Origin: Aspidapion aeneum
Taxonomy: Eukaryota; Arthropoda; Insecta; Coleoptera; Brentidae
Direction: 5' to 3'
Length of the DNA stretch: 64,000 nucleotides
NCBI GenBank assembly: GCA_963576565.1
Contig: OY755038.1
Coordinates: 178,969,452 to 179,033,451 of the forward strand
Each line of letters opens with the position of its first letter. Position 1 is the stretch's first letter. Positions 43,347-54,700 of this stretch are shown one piece after another. A program made the position numbers and the translations under genes. The notes under the pieces were generated by a model. That model was given only the letters and a program-made list of their open reading frames with translations. It did not search any database and was not told the DNA's origin.

Positions 43347-44322
43347 TGCAAAGAAGAAAGATGGAAAACGTGCTGTGTGTGGATCGATAAAAATCAAAAC
43401 GAATTTTATGCTTCACACAAAGGTATGTGTGCTTAACTTGCGAGTGTCAGAAGGAGAGGGAAGAGCTGATTTTGGTTGTTTTCCTACTTACACAAGGTTG
43501 CATCTCTAGACATACGTTTCTGTGTGTTCCACGTCATCAGTAGAGAACAGCAAACCCAGGTAAGCCAAGTTTAACCAAAACCAACTCCTTCATATGTTCT
43601 ACTCGCGGCGGTGCAATGCGAGTAAACTACAAGGTGTAGCGCCATCTAGCGGACTGGGTCGAGCACTCGAAAGTTTAAGCACACTGGCATCGTCTTGTCT
43701 GAGACGCCGAAGCGCCGTCTATGATAAGTTTCGTCCATTAATGTGGTATTAAAACCACGTAATCACGTAGCAACTAAAAGGCCGTACTGCCCGAAGCATA
43801 TGCAAAGAAGAAAGATGGAAAACATGCTGTGTGTGGATCGATAAAAATCAAAACGAATTTGATACTTCACACAAAGGTATGTGTGCCTAACTTGCTAGCG
43901 TCAGAAGGAGAGGGAAGAGCTGATTTTGGTTGTTTTCCTACTTACACAAGGTTGCATCTCTAGACGTACGTTTCTGTGTGTTTCACGTCATCTGTAGAGA
44001 ACAGCAAACCCAGGTAAGCCAATTTTAACCAAAACCAACTCCTACATATGAAATACTCGCGGCGGTGCAATGCGAGTAAACTACAAGGTGTAGCGCCGTC
44101 TAGCGGACTGGCTCGAGCACTCGAAAGTTTAAGCACACTGGCATCGTCTTGTCTGAGACGCCGAAGCGCCATCTATGACAAGTGTCGTCCATTAATGTGG
44201 TATTAAAACCACGTAATCACGTAGCAACTAAAAGGCCGTACTGCCCGAAGCATATGCAAAGAAAAAAGATGGAAAACGTGCTGTGTGGGGATCGATAAAA
44301 ATCAAAACGAATTTTATACTTC
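43347..44322 (-). repeat. 454-bp satellite, left (minus) arm, ~2.1 units
   Basis: The phrase 'ggatcgataaaaatcaaaac' starts at 43381, 43835 and 44289, an exact 454-bp period. Units contain 'gatggaaaacgtgctgtgtg', 'tagcgccatctagcggac' and 'ccacgtaatcacgtagcaac'. Short open frames inside repeat with the unit and are not genes. Confidence 0.95.
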
Positions 44323-45345
44323 GTACGTCTAGAGATGCAACCTTGTGTAAGTAGGAAAACAACCAAAATCAGCTCTTCCCTCTCCTTCTGACACTCGCAA
44401 GTTAGGCACACATACCTTTGTGTGAAGTATAAAATTCGTTTTGATTTTTATCCATCCACACACAGCACGTTTTCCATCTTTCTTCTTTGCATATACTTCG
44501 GGCAGTACGGCCTTTTAGTTGCTACGTGATAACGTGGTTTTAGTACCACATTAATGGACGAAACTTGTCATAGATGGCGCTTCGGCGTCTCAGACAAGAC
44601 GATGCCAGTGTGCTTAAGTTTTCGAGTGCTCGAGCCAGTCCGCTAGATGGCACTACACCTTGTAGTTTACTCGCATTGCACCGCCGCGAGTATTTCATAT
44701 GTAGGAGTTGGTTTTGGTTAAAATTGGCTTACCTGGGTTTGCTGTTCTCTACTGATGACGTGAAACACGCAGAAACGTACGTCCAGAGATGCAACCTTGT
44801 GTAAGTAGGAAAACAACCAAAATCAGCTCTTCCCTCTCCTTCTGACACTCGCAAGTTAGGCACACATACCTTTGTGTGAAGTATAAAATTCGTTTTGATT
44901 TTTATCGATCCACACACAGCACGTTTTCCATCTTTCTTCTTTGCATATGCTTCGGGCAGTACGGCCTTTTAGTTGCTACGTGATTACGTGGTTTTAATAC
45001 CACATTAATGGACGAAACTTGTCATAGATGGCGCTTCGGCGTCTCAGACAAGACGATGCCAGTGTGCTTAAACTTTCGAGTGCTCGAGCCAGTCCGCTAG
45101 ATGGCGCTACACCTTGTAGTTTACTCGCATTGCACCGCCGCGAGTATTTCATATGTAGGAGTTGGTTTTGGTTAAAATTGGCTTACCTGGGTTTGCTGTT
45201 CTCTAATGATGACGTGAAACACACAGAAATGTACGTCTAGAGATGCAACCTTGTGTAAGTAGGAAAACAACCAAAATCAGCTCTTCCCTCACCTTCTGAC
45301 ACTCGCAAGTGAGGCACACATAACTTTGTGTGAAGTATAAAATTC
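44323..45345 (+). repeat. 454-bp satellite, right (plus) arm, ~2.2 units
   Basis: The same unit in opposite orientation, beginning mid-unit with 'tacgtctagagatgcaacc'; this phrase recurs at about 44777 and 45231. With the left arm it forms a ~2-kb palindrome whose arms share almost 1 kb. The polarity switch lies between 44322 and 44323, where two partial units abut. Confidence 0.95.
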
Positions 45346-45553
45346 GTTTTGATAAAAATGTATTTATTAAGAATTTGTTAAGTTAATTCGATTGGCCGTA
45401 GTTGCCTATACAAAACTACCAAATTTCATTAAATTTGTTTGCAAAATTGGGCGATATTTTAATTTTTCAAAAAACAATTTTTACTATTTGCTCGATTTTT
45501 TAGTAACCCCTGTAGATATCTTTAATATTGATACAGCATATATATATATGGCG

Positions 45554-45606
<53 letters not shown>
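45346..45606. repeat. Short unassigned segment ending in an (AT)n microsatellite
   Basis: 45556-45606 is a long uninterrupted AT alternation that continues directly into dispersed repeat R-B. Confidence 0.85.
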
Positions 45607-45609
<3 letters not shown>

Positions 45610-46850
45610 ATAAAGGGCACGTAGCCACCTCAAAACAAAGTATATAAGCTACGGTGTCACCTCATATATGACGTTGTTACCTCACTTTTTTGAGGTGGCA
45701 ACGTTTTTCAATAAAAATTTCAGAGATGCTTCCTTACACACTCAGCAAGCTGTGTGCAAAATTTTGTTCTGAGGTCACAAAATGGTGTATATAGCTACTT
45801 TTTGCCGTTTAGTTCACGTATCTATCGGTGGCGCTAGCGTCGCTTTTACTGAAACGAGACGGTCTACTAAGTCACTTCGGTGGTATAAAACATGTTTTGC
45901 GTGATAAAACCGCGTCGCCGCAATCTCAGAAATTTGGCAACATTACAGTTTAGATTTTAGAGACTACGGGTCTCTTTGTTACATTTAATTTTAAATATTA
46001 CCTGCCTCTTTGACCCTTGGAATGTTTAATAAAATTCTCAGACACGAGTGTGTGGGTCTGATATTTTAAAAGGGGCTTTGTAGAGTATTATAATTGTATT
46101 TTTTTATGTTATTGAAACAATTTAACTAATTTTGTTAATCTTTTTAAATTTTTTAAGTTATTCTTGTAGTTTTTAACGGTTTTATTTAACTTGAATTGAT
46201 CAGCGGTTTTAATTAGCTTGACTTGATTGATTTTCTGATACATCAAATCTTTGCGACAGCTATTCATACAGTTTCCTATAGGCTTTACACTTGAAATTAG
46301 TTAAGTAGTTCAATCATTCGAGATATAAAATGCCGTTTTGGTGTAAAAAGTCCGAAACTTGGCACAAATATAGGGTTCACGGTTTATAATACTTAAAGTT
46401 TGCGACCTCAAGCGATGTCTGCTCTCGCTTTAAAAAAAAAACCGACGCACAAATTCTGTTTTTCTAAAATAACTTATTTTTCGTAAAAAAGTTTATAATA
46501 AATTATAGCCAACAAAATTTTATACGAAAATACTAAAATGTGTTTTTTTGTTAGGCTAAAAATTTTAGAGGTATGATATTAACGTCATTTTGGAATTTGT
46601 CCAATTTGTTTTTTTGGTGTCCTTTAAATAAAAATCTACTAATATTTGAGAATGATTGTAATGACATGGCAGACACCAACATGTATTTCTATATTACATG
46701 CAAAATAAACTGAAAATAATTAGGTATTATCCAATTTTTTAATAGACAAAATATATAATAGAGTTTATTGTAGGAAAATCCATGGGCGTCCCAATTATGG
46801 GGCTATTTTTAAAGATAACAAAAAAATCCGTATTATTATTATAGGTTTTA
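45607..46850 (+). repeat. Dispersed repeat R-B, copy 1 (uninterrupted)
   Basis: Begins 'ttgataaagggcacgtagcc' right after the (AT)n tract and ends near 'attataggttt'. It matches 51353-51534 plus 58699-59748, the copy split by the BEL element. Shared landmarks include 'ggtggcgctagcgtcgcttt', 'aatttggcaacatt', 'gcgacagctattca' and 'ttttggtg.aaaa.gtccgaa'. Its sequence 'aaaatggtgtatatagctac' is the equivalent of the empty BEL target site. No open frame of note; class unknown. Confidence 0.9.
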
Positions 46851-47635
46851 TTCAGTTTTTTGAAAAATCATTTGAGAGAAAAATATTGAAAACATTTCTT
46901 TTAGAAAATAATTTTCTCTTTTAATCAGTATATCATATAGTATTGTTAAAGCTAAAGTTGATACTCCAGGGTCGTACGAAAATTTAGGATATTTTTATAA
47001 TAAACCAACATTTTCAGGTTTTATATGATTTTCTCAAAAACTAAGCTTCCTACATCAAATGTGTTCAGAACTTAATTTAAATTATAATTTTAAAAATCTA
47101 TAACTTAAACGACTAGAATTGACAGTTACCACTCCACTGGAATCCCTACATTGGAAATATTTGTAATCCTAAAAAATCGTCACCTTTTTCAGACGCCTAG
47201 TCAATTATAGAATCTTAGCGTCCCTGTATGTAACAGATATTGGCAAAAGCTGATATCTACCATATGCAGATACGCTAAATTACCCCTGCAAATTGGCTCG
47301 TGAGGAGGCCGCTTTAGGCGACTTCTTAGTATTTATTTATTTTTTTGATTATGCGGTTAGCCCGATATTTATTAACTAAAAGCCCATATTTTTTTCTCCT
47401 TAAAACCGTGCTTAACTAGTCATTAGACTAAGTTAGGTCCATAAAAAATTTTGATATCGAAGGTTTATTCTACAACATACTAAAATTCCATAAGTTTTGA
47501 GGGTAGACAAAAATCTTATAAGAGGTATATTACTTTTACTCCTCACAAAGAGACCCAATTCTTAGAATGGTATAATACAATTTATGCCCATCGCCCATCT
47601 TTGTGATCTCGTAGCGTCAGCAAGCGACAGAAATT
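46851..47635. other. Unassigned, with a DR2 fragment
   Basis: 47345-47385 contains the reverse complement of the DR2 phrase at 8490-8515 ('gattatgcggttagcccgat'). The rest shows no gene. Confidence 0.45.
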
Positions 47636-47847
47636 TAAATAGATGGATCCATGACGGATCTGATACCATCGTAGCCCATTAGCACACTCCAAGTGAACTC
47701 TATGCTATATCAGCTTTAAAAACAGTTTTTCGTAAATATCTTCGAAACTAAAACATCGTTTTTGATTTAAACACTTAAATGCGAAAAATACGTTTTACTA
47801 TATTCCGAAAATTGCATATTGATGAAATGCTTCGATAAAAAGTTGCC
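47636..47847 (+). repeat. Dispersed repeat DR1, copy 3 (partial)
   Basis: Starts 'agatggatccatgacggatc' and keeps the DR1 order up to 'gcatattgatgaaatgcttcg'. The second half is replaced by the foldback element that begins at 47843. Confidence 0.8.
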
Positions 47848-48588
47848 TTGCCAATCCTGTCTGCATTTATTTCCTTATAAATTCGGTACCACTAAACCGA
47901 TTTTAGTGAAATAAAAAAAATCGTGGTGAGAATTGATTCCTCTTTAAAGATTGTTATCGAAATTTTCCGCCATCTTCGAATTTAAGATGTCGGACAGAAT
48001 CATACTTGATTCTTCAAAATGGCTTATTTATTATTATTTTGCGAAGATGTTTTTTTTTATTTGAAAAAAACCACTACTTTTCTCCCGCATAAAAAGGTAC
48101 AAATTAATAAAATCGGTGTAGTGGTTCTCATAAAATCGGATTTTGTTTTAACCATTGTTTTACAAATTATACGATTGTATTGTCATTTCTTTATAAATTC
48201 ATTATTAATAAACCGATTTTAGTGAAATATAAAACATTATGATGCAGACTTTAAAGATCAATTAGTTTGCGCCATAATAAAAAATCAGATTTTATGAGAA
48301 CCACTTTACCGATTTTATTGCTTTCTACCTTGTTAAGCGGGATAAACGTAGTGCTTTTCTATAAATTTAAAAATACCAAAACATTTTCCGAAAATAAGAA
48401 TAAACACGCCATTTTTAAAAATCAAGTATTATTCTGTCCGCTATCCTAAATTTTAAGATGGCGATAAATTTTGATCATGATCTTTATAAAGCAATCAATT
48501 CTCACCAGGATGTTTTTTATTTCATCAAAATCGGTTCAGTAGTAATGAATTTATAAGGAAATAAGTGCAGGCATGATTGGTAAGGCAA
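47843..48588. mobile_element. 746-bp foldback element with ~300-bp arms
   Basis: 47843-48145 and 48281-48588 are inverted copies over about 300 bp. Landmarks are 'tgc.tttatttccttataaa', 'tggtgagaattgatt', 'atcggacagaataatac'-like text and 'gtggttctcataaaatc'. The centre is 135 bp. A third, partial direct copy of the right arm follows at 48620-48800, up to 'tccgccatcttggattttt'. Non-coding. Distantly similar in wording to the foldback at 13849-17018. Confidence 0.85.
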
Positions 48589-48960
48589 TCGTATAATGTT
48601 CAAAACAATGGTTGAAACAAAAATATTTTTTTTTAGAACCATCGAACCGATTTTGCTGACTCGTACCTTGTTGTACGTGGCAAGAATGCAGCTTTTTCAC
48701 TAGTTTAAAAAAATAATTAAAACATGTTCGCAACACAAGAATAAACGAGCATCTTTGAAGGGTACAATTTAATTTTGTCCGCCATCTTGGATTTTTAAAT
48801 GGCGAACAAAAAAATATATTTAGTCAAAACTATGATTAATTCTCTGTCCAGTGCAGTTTGTCTCATTAAAATCAATGGGATAGTTCAAAAGTTATATTGA
48901 AAAAAAAATTGTCCGGTTTTTTTTGGAACACCCGGTATATGTACTAGTCTAGCTCACAAT
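48589..48960 (+). repeat. Partial third arm of the foldback family
   Basis: 'cgaaccgattttgctgactc', 'gtaccttgttgtacgtgg', 'aagaataaacgagcatcttt' and 'ttgtccgccatcttggattt' align, in order, with the right arm of the preceding element, at lower identity. Confidence 0.65.
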
Positions 48961-49049
48961 TGTAAAATTTTCGAAAAAAGATATTTCAAGATGAGCTTCA
49001 TAGAAAATTATTATTGTTTTTTTCATCTTATTGGAATGTTTTAATCAAT

Positions 49050-49400
49050 TTTATCCTATTCACAATGTTTTTATTATTCTCGTATTTGTAAACGGTTTTG
49101 TTGAACTCGAATTTTAATTATTTGCTATACCTTTGCTTGAAACCTTGTGACAGCTATTCAGAAATATTCCGATGAACTCTAAACTTGAAATTTTGTGGCT
49201 ATGTAGAGTTCTCGTGACAATAAAAGTTATTTTATTACAAATTATTGAACCGATTTGCCCTAAATTTAAAACTTCTAGGTGCTTTCAGTCACTGTCTATG
49301 ATTTTTGAATCAAGCTTTAAAAAAATCACCATGAAGAATCCTAAATGGCTTACTCCTTATATCTTATTTAAGATAACTCAACTGAGCATTTTTTATTAAC
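49050..49400 (+). repeat. Diverged copy combining R-B-like and foldback subrepeat wording
   Basis: 49085-49185 resembles R-B around 46165-46300 ('aacggtttt.tt.aactcgaatt', 'gtgacagctattca'). 49240-49385 resembles the 13849-17018 subrepeat ('gaaccgatttg.cctaaatttaaaa', 'cctaaatggc'). It may record a common ancestry of the two families. Confidence 0.5.
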
Positions 49401-51309
49401 AATAAAATAAAACACATTATACTATACCAATATATATATACCATCATTTTAATAATATATGATTAAATTGGTCTTATTCTAGGCAACCATAGTTTCTTTC
49501 TTAAATTTGTGAGGCAACTTTTAATGCATGTTAAAAAAATAAAATAACAAAATTTGAGTTATTCTGGCCTTAATCATTATAGTTTAATCCCTATTCATCG
49601 TTACAAAGGACAAAAGAAGACGCCCAAGATCTTAGAGAAAAATAGTATAAGGCCAATTTCAAAAACAGCGAAATTTTTAATACCCGAACATTATGTTATT
49701 CATTAAAATAAGACAGGAGCAAAATCGCCCGCAGAAAAAAAGATCTGGTAATAATCGGGCAAGATAGAATCGAATTTTTGCATTACGATTTTTTTCAAAA
49801 CCTAACAAAATCATTGCAACTTTATATATCCAATTCTAAGCAACCAAAGAAGAACGGATTTTTTATTGCTGCACATCCTTTTGATCCTTACACGGGTATC
49901 ATGTGAGTTAAAAGCAGGCACTTAAAAATCCATTTTGATCCCAATTGAGATTACTCATGCTCTCTTCCTCAAAAATCGGTATCATGAAAGTTTAGTGGCA
50001 AATTTAAATTGGAAATAGAAAAGAGTTTTTGAACCCAAAAACAAATATAAATAACAATTTTTTTCTTTAAATTCCTGTTTTTTTGGTAGATCAAAATCGC
50101 TGTTAACCTAACCTCTTGGTCACATATTCACAAACGAATCTTAACCCAGGGTCTAACACGCCCTGTCAGACTTTTTTAAAGATGTGCCTTACACCGCATA
50201 GAAATACAAAATTTGCTCACATTTGATTGCTTAACATGCTCTATAAGCGTTATAATAAACAGTAGCGTATTTAGAAAAAAAATTTAGGGGGGCCGAGTCA
50301 GTTTTGAGGGGGCCCCATTTCTTTTTATGAAATATGTTAAAAATATCTAAAAAAACTAAGCTACGACCGGCGGGGGCTCGAGGCCGAGGATGCTTTAATT
50401 GTATAGCACTATTAGAACCGCCCTTATAGGTGAATGACAAAGCCAATCTCCTATTTATAATTTTTTATACAAAACTTGGATTCTGTTTTTATCCGATTTT
50501 TACCAATTATTTTTTGACCGCGGACGGTTTTGCTCATATCTTGTTTTGATGAATGACGTTTTTATGATGCCCGGCTATCGATAACTCCGTTTTTGATAAT
50601 GGAGTGTGTGATTTTCTACCATTTTTCTTTCGTCTTTTATAATAAAGTTGTGGGGGTCCTTAAGGTTTACTACACCTTTTAATCATATAGGTAATATTCC
50701 ATTAAATAAGGGTGTTTCATGCTGAGCATTTGCTGGCTTTTTCCTCTTCGACGCTTTGTCATAACCGAAATGCGTCGAAGAGAAGAAATACATTTTTAGT
50801 AGAAAACTTTATTATATTACATTTTCCAAACTTTCTGTGGCGCAACGAACCCATTGCCACACAACACATACGTATTATACTTTCTTGTTGAAAATTAATC
50901 AGCGGTGAATTGCATATTTATTTTATATTTCTCAATAACTAGATTCAAGCAATACGTTGTCACTGTTTATAAAATATTTAAATTAAGTTAAATACAGATA
51001 ATACGTTGTTATCGCCCTTATATAAGATGTAGATCAAGGCTGCACGTTATCACCTTAATAAAACCAGCAACAGTGCCTGAGGTGGCAGGAAATACCACAT
51101 ATCCAAAGGTTGTATATCGGACTGAGGTCCGAACGTATTCCACGTATTTATCAAATATTTAAAAAAAAAACTTTACCCCTCTTTTGAAATTCTGGTAAAG
51201 GAAGTACCCCTCATCTCATATATGTACCTATATTTGGGGTAACACCACCGGATATAGGTGAGGTCAGGTCGTCATATCCTTACCGCTGAGGTGACAACGG
51301 CGAGTGCAT

Positions 51310-51311
<2 letters not shown>
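49401..51311. other. Unassigned 1.9-kb stretch with one 11-bp hairpin
   Basis: Hairpin at 50744-50782 (ctcttcgacgc / gcgtcgaagag). 'agg(tg)tcaacg'-like phrases near 51240-51300 recall R-B but are not alignable by eye. No gene found. Confidence 0.4.

Positions 51312-51352
<41 letters not shown>
51312..51352. repeat. (AT)n microsatellite at the start of R-B copy 2
   Basis: Uninterrupted AT alternation abutting 'ttgataaagggtacttagcc', exactly as at the start of R-B copy 1. Confidence 0.95.
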
Positions 51353-51355
<3 letters not shown>

Positions 51356-51534
51356 ATAAAGGGTACTTAGCCACCTCAAAACAAAGTATATAAACTACGG
51401 TGTCACCTCATATATAACTTTAGTACCTCACTTTTTTGAGGTGACAACGTTTTTCAATAAAAATTTCAGGGACGATTCCTAACACACTCAGCAAGCTGTG
51501 TGCAAAATTTTGTTCTGAGGTCACAAAATGGTAT
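51353..51534 (+). repeat. Dispersed repeat R-B, copy 2, left part
   Basis: Aligns with 45607-45788. It is cut at 'cacaaaatggtat', after which the BEL LTR starts. The final GGTAT (51530-51534) is the left target duplication. Confidence 0.9.
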
Positions 51535-52020
51535 TGTTCGTGCAACTTTAATTTTAAATTCAAATTTTGCGCCAAATTCCCGTATTCGGAAAACCCACAC
51601 AATTTCAATTTGATTGGCACAAGCAAAACGCCAGCGCCATCTACGAAAAATGAATCTGCGCAAAAAGGCGTAACCAAAAAAAGATTCGTCTGTCGTATTC
51701 TATCGAGATCACCACGCAGCATGGTGATAAATTCTATTAACCAAAAAATCCAATAACATTCTTAGAAAATCAAACTAAACCATTACACAAACAAGTGATT
51801 CTAGTGTGGATCGACTGCAACGACTGGGCCAGCGAGAGGAGCTCCTCTGGACGACGGAAACAACTGAAAAGGTGAGTGCCAATCCTCTATATTGTCTTTG
51901 TGTGGCTCGGAAAAATGAGTATTTTTACATCGTTCTTTTAAGGATTTTTGCACCCAGATTTTATAAAACGACCAGCAGCGCTTACAGTCCCGCAGCTCTA
52001 CCAACCTCAAAACATCAACA
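51535..52020 (+). repeat. BEL 5' LTR
   Basis: 486 bp, TGTTCG...TCAACA. It contains a 'tttataaaac' TATA-like box around 51960 and 'aaaaggtgagtgcc' (around 51868), which looks like a splice donor. Promoter, cap and polyadenylation functions are inferred from LTR biology. Confidence 0.95.
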
Positions 52021-52025
52021 TTTTC

Positions 52026-52041
52026 TGGTCGCACGACCCAG
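52026..52041 (+). other. Candidate primer-binding site
   Basis: tggtcgcacgacccag starts five bases after the LTR. Reverse-transcription primer sites start with TGG, complementary to a tRNA CCA end. I could not match the rest confidently to a particular tRNA. Confidence 0.45.
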
Positions 52042-52594
52042 ATAGTTTTTTAAAATTTGTTTGCTAAAAATATTAGATTTTTTCGCCTTGCCATTTTGGT
52101 TCGTTTGTTGCCGTGTCCAGTTTAGAAAGGAGGTTCCGTCCCCCCTTGCGTGGCTTAACGGTTGCTCCACCCACATTTCATTGCAGCCGAAATTGGCACT
52201 TGGTACGTCGTTTGTTTTGATTCAAAAATCGAAATTTGTTTAAATAATAGTTATTTGTTTAAATAATATCTTATAGTTATTCAAAACAACAAAAGTGCTT
52301 GTGAGTTAAATGCTTTATTCTTATTTAACAGGTAAACAAACACATCTAGTAGAATTAGTATTTACCTGTAAATAATAAGAGAAGCGGTAGTAGGTACAAG
52401 TTGTTTTGCGTGCATTTATTTTGGGAGAAAAATCGCGACCTAGGATAACAGCTGTTGATAAGTTTTTGCATTTATTCGAGAAATCGATAATAAAATATAT
52501 GCTTGTTGAACTCTTTTGGACTGATTAAAGTCAATAGGGGTCAAGTGTTAGTTTTATTCCTTTTAAATATTTTTTATTTTTTTTAATTAACAAT
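52042..52594 (+). other. BEL 5' untranslated leader
   Basis: About 550 bp without a convincing frame; a 60-codon frame at 52061-52243 is incidental. It carries several ATG-poor AT stretches before the Gag start. Confidence 0.6.
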
Positions 52595-54700
52595 ATGTCG
52601 TTAAAAAAGCTTGAGAATCAACGCAAAGTTTCAATATCTCGTATTACGGAAACGTATAACTTGGGAACAAAAGCTAAATCAGATAGTTCTTCCTTGCCAA
52701 TTTTTAAGGCGTTTTACGAATCGTTAGATGATCACTATGAACAATTTAAAAACATTCATAATGACATCATAGGTCTCTTGAAAGACGACGACGATGATGA
52801 ATTCGAAGTACAGGACAAAATTAGGAAAGATACGGATCTATTCTACCACCAAGCTAAAGTTCTTTTTTCGAGTTTATGTTCCGATTCAGTTCATTCAAAT
52901 TTTACCCCCGCAACTTCACACTATTCACGTAGCGATGATCTGGGCCCTTTAAAGGTACCTTGCTTTAATGGAAACGTAAAAAAGTGGCCAACATTTTACG
53001 ATGTTTATTCTTGTTTGGTTCACGAAAACTCGAATTATTCCGATATAAGGAAATTTCAACATTTGCTAACCTTCCTTGAGGGCGAACCACTTAATATTTT
53101 AAGTTCTATAAAAATAACGGCAAGTAATTACGCAATCGCCTGGAAGGTATTAACAGATCGCTATCAAAATAAAAGACTTTTAGCCAGTACCTACTGGAAC
53201 TCAATCTACTATGCAAATTCTTTAAAGGGAAACCAGTCAGCAAAGGATCTTAGAGTCTTGGTAGATACCTTTTCCGAGAATATTGCGGCGCTCGAAAATC
53301 TTGAATTTCCAGTAACGTCGTGGTGTTTTTGTTTATTTTCAATTTTATTATCAAAAATCGATCAAACCACAAGAACCGCTTTCGAATTAAAGTATAGTAC
53401 TACCGAGATTCCAACATATCAAAATCTAATTCAGTTTCTTATTAACCAATGCCGTGCTCTTGAAACAGTACAGCTATCTCCCCAAAATACGCAAATGCAA
53501 CCTTCGACTTCAAAACAGCAAAAACCAAATTATTCGAATTCTAGTAACCAAAAATATAATTCTTATTCAAATAATCAGTACAAATCAAGCCCTCCATCAA
53601 ATTTCTTAGCGCATACGCACTCACAAGTAGCAAATAAACAATCCAATATTCAATTTCGACAAAACCAACAACCCTATAAGTGCAAATTATGCAATAATTC
53701 TTTTCATCCACTCTCGCAGTGTGGTGTTTTTATTTCCAAATCTCCTTCAGATCGTTTTACTTATGTAAAACAACAATCGTTATGTATCAACTGTTTACGT
53801 TCAAATCATCAAGTAATCGACTGCAGTAGTACCTACAACTGCAGGGTATGTCGACATAGGCACCATAGTCTTATTCATCTATCGCAAACGACAGATTCAA
53901 TCCGTCAGAATTCAAGTCAATCCTTTGTTAATTCAAGCCAAAATTCAAATCAAAATTCGAACTTAAATCAAAGTTTTAATTCAAATCAAGTGGCCGTGCC
54001 TAGCACAGGCACAAACTTATCGTATCAGAATTCAAATTCAAGTCTTGGCCAGCAGAACCCTAGTTTTGTTCAACCCAGTTCAAATTCAATTCAAATCAAT
54101 TCGAATCCAAATACATCTACAAATCAATACTCTTCGTTATCCACCTTGACGCCCCGGACGACAGTGCTTCTAGCGACTATAAAATTAGAGGTACTGGATA
54201 GTCGGGGTAACTACCAACCTGTCCGAGCACTTCTGGACAGCGGTAGCCAAGCTAACCTGATAAGCGAAGCTTGTCTTAACAGGTTAGGCTTGCCAAGAAA
54301 CAAAATTTCGATCCCTGTTCTGGGACTAAATCAATCTTCATCGGCCACTAACGGCATTTCTACTTGCACTATTCGAGCCCTAGGCCAACAAGAGCCTACC
54401 TTTTCTATTCAAGTCTTCGTTTTACCGAAACTCTGTTCGAATATGCCCTCAATACAGGTAGATTCATCCAATTGGAGTCATATTTCAAATCTAAAGCTTG
54501 CAGATAACCAATTTTACAACCCTGGTCCAATTTACTTACTCTTAGGTGCACAACTTTACACAGAAATCGTCCAATCAGGACGAATTCCAGGACCTCACGG
54601 CCTACCCTCAGCTTTTGAGAGTTTTTGGATGGGTCTTGATGGGCCAAACTCAAAACATAAATATTTCACCTCAAGTCAATTCTTACTTTACTTCCTGTGA
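52595..54700 (+). CDS. gag: BEL/Pao Gag and aspartic protease
   Basis: A 701-codon frame. Residues ~1-100 are a charged N-terminal region with a DDDDDE run. Residues ~120-300 match the BEL Gag core (DUF1759 type) with VPCFNGNVKKWPTFYDVY, FLEGEP and WKVLTDRYQN. Next is a Q/N/S-rich linker. Residues 363-432 hold three cysteine-histidine knuckles (CKLC..., CINCLRSNHQVIDC, CRVCRHRHH), which bind the RNA genome. A second Q/N/S-rich linker precedes the retropepsin with the active site DSGSQ at 548-552. Gag builds the particle and the protease matures it. The frame should run on into RT as one polyprotein, but it is shifted at the T5 run 54622-54626 and terminates at 54700 after unrelated codons. 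The ATG at 52595 is the first good start in an A-rich context. Confidence 0.95.
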   Translation: MSLKKLENQRKVSISRITETYNLGTKAKSDSSSLPIFKAFYESLDDHYEQFKNIHNDIIGLLKDDDDDEFEVQDKIRKDTDLFYHQAKVLFSSLCSDSVHSNFTPATSHYSRSDDLGPLKVPCFNGNVKKWPTFYDVYSCLVHENSNYSDIRKFQHLLTFLEGEPLNILSSIKITASNYAIAWKVLTDRYQNKRLLASTYWNSIYYANSLKGNQSAKDLRVLVDTFSENIAALENLEFPVTSWCFCLFSILLSKIDQTTRTAFELKYSTTEIPTYQNLIQFLINQCRALETVQLSPQNTQMQPSTSKQQKPNYSNSSNQKYNSYSNNQYKSSPPSNFLAHTHSQVANKQSNIQFRQNQQPYKCKLCNNSFHPLSQCGVFISKSPSDRFTYVKQQSLCINCLRSNHQVIDCSSTYNCRVCRHRHHSLIHLSQTTDSIRQNSSQSFVNSSQNSNQNSNLNQSFNSNQVAVPSTGTNLSYQNSNSSLGQQNPSFVQPSSNSIQINSNPNTSTNQYSSLSTLTPRTTVLLATIKLEVLDSRGNYQPVRALLDSGSQANLISEACLNRLGLPRNKISIPVLGLNQSSSATNGISTCTIRALGQQEPTFSIQVFVLPKLCSNMPSIQVDSSNWSHISNLKLADNQFYNPGPIYLLLGAQLYTEIVQSGRIPGPHGLPSAFESFWMGLDGPNSKHKYFTSSQFLLYFL

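Noticed and set aside
43960..45240. Repeated ~70-codon open frames (MALRRLRQDD...)
   Set aside because: They recur once per 454-bp satellite unit and are a property of the repeat, not a gene family.
45840..45880. Hammerhead-like 'ctgaaacgag' text in R-B
   Set aside because: No flanking pairing stems; only a chance GAAAC.
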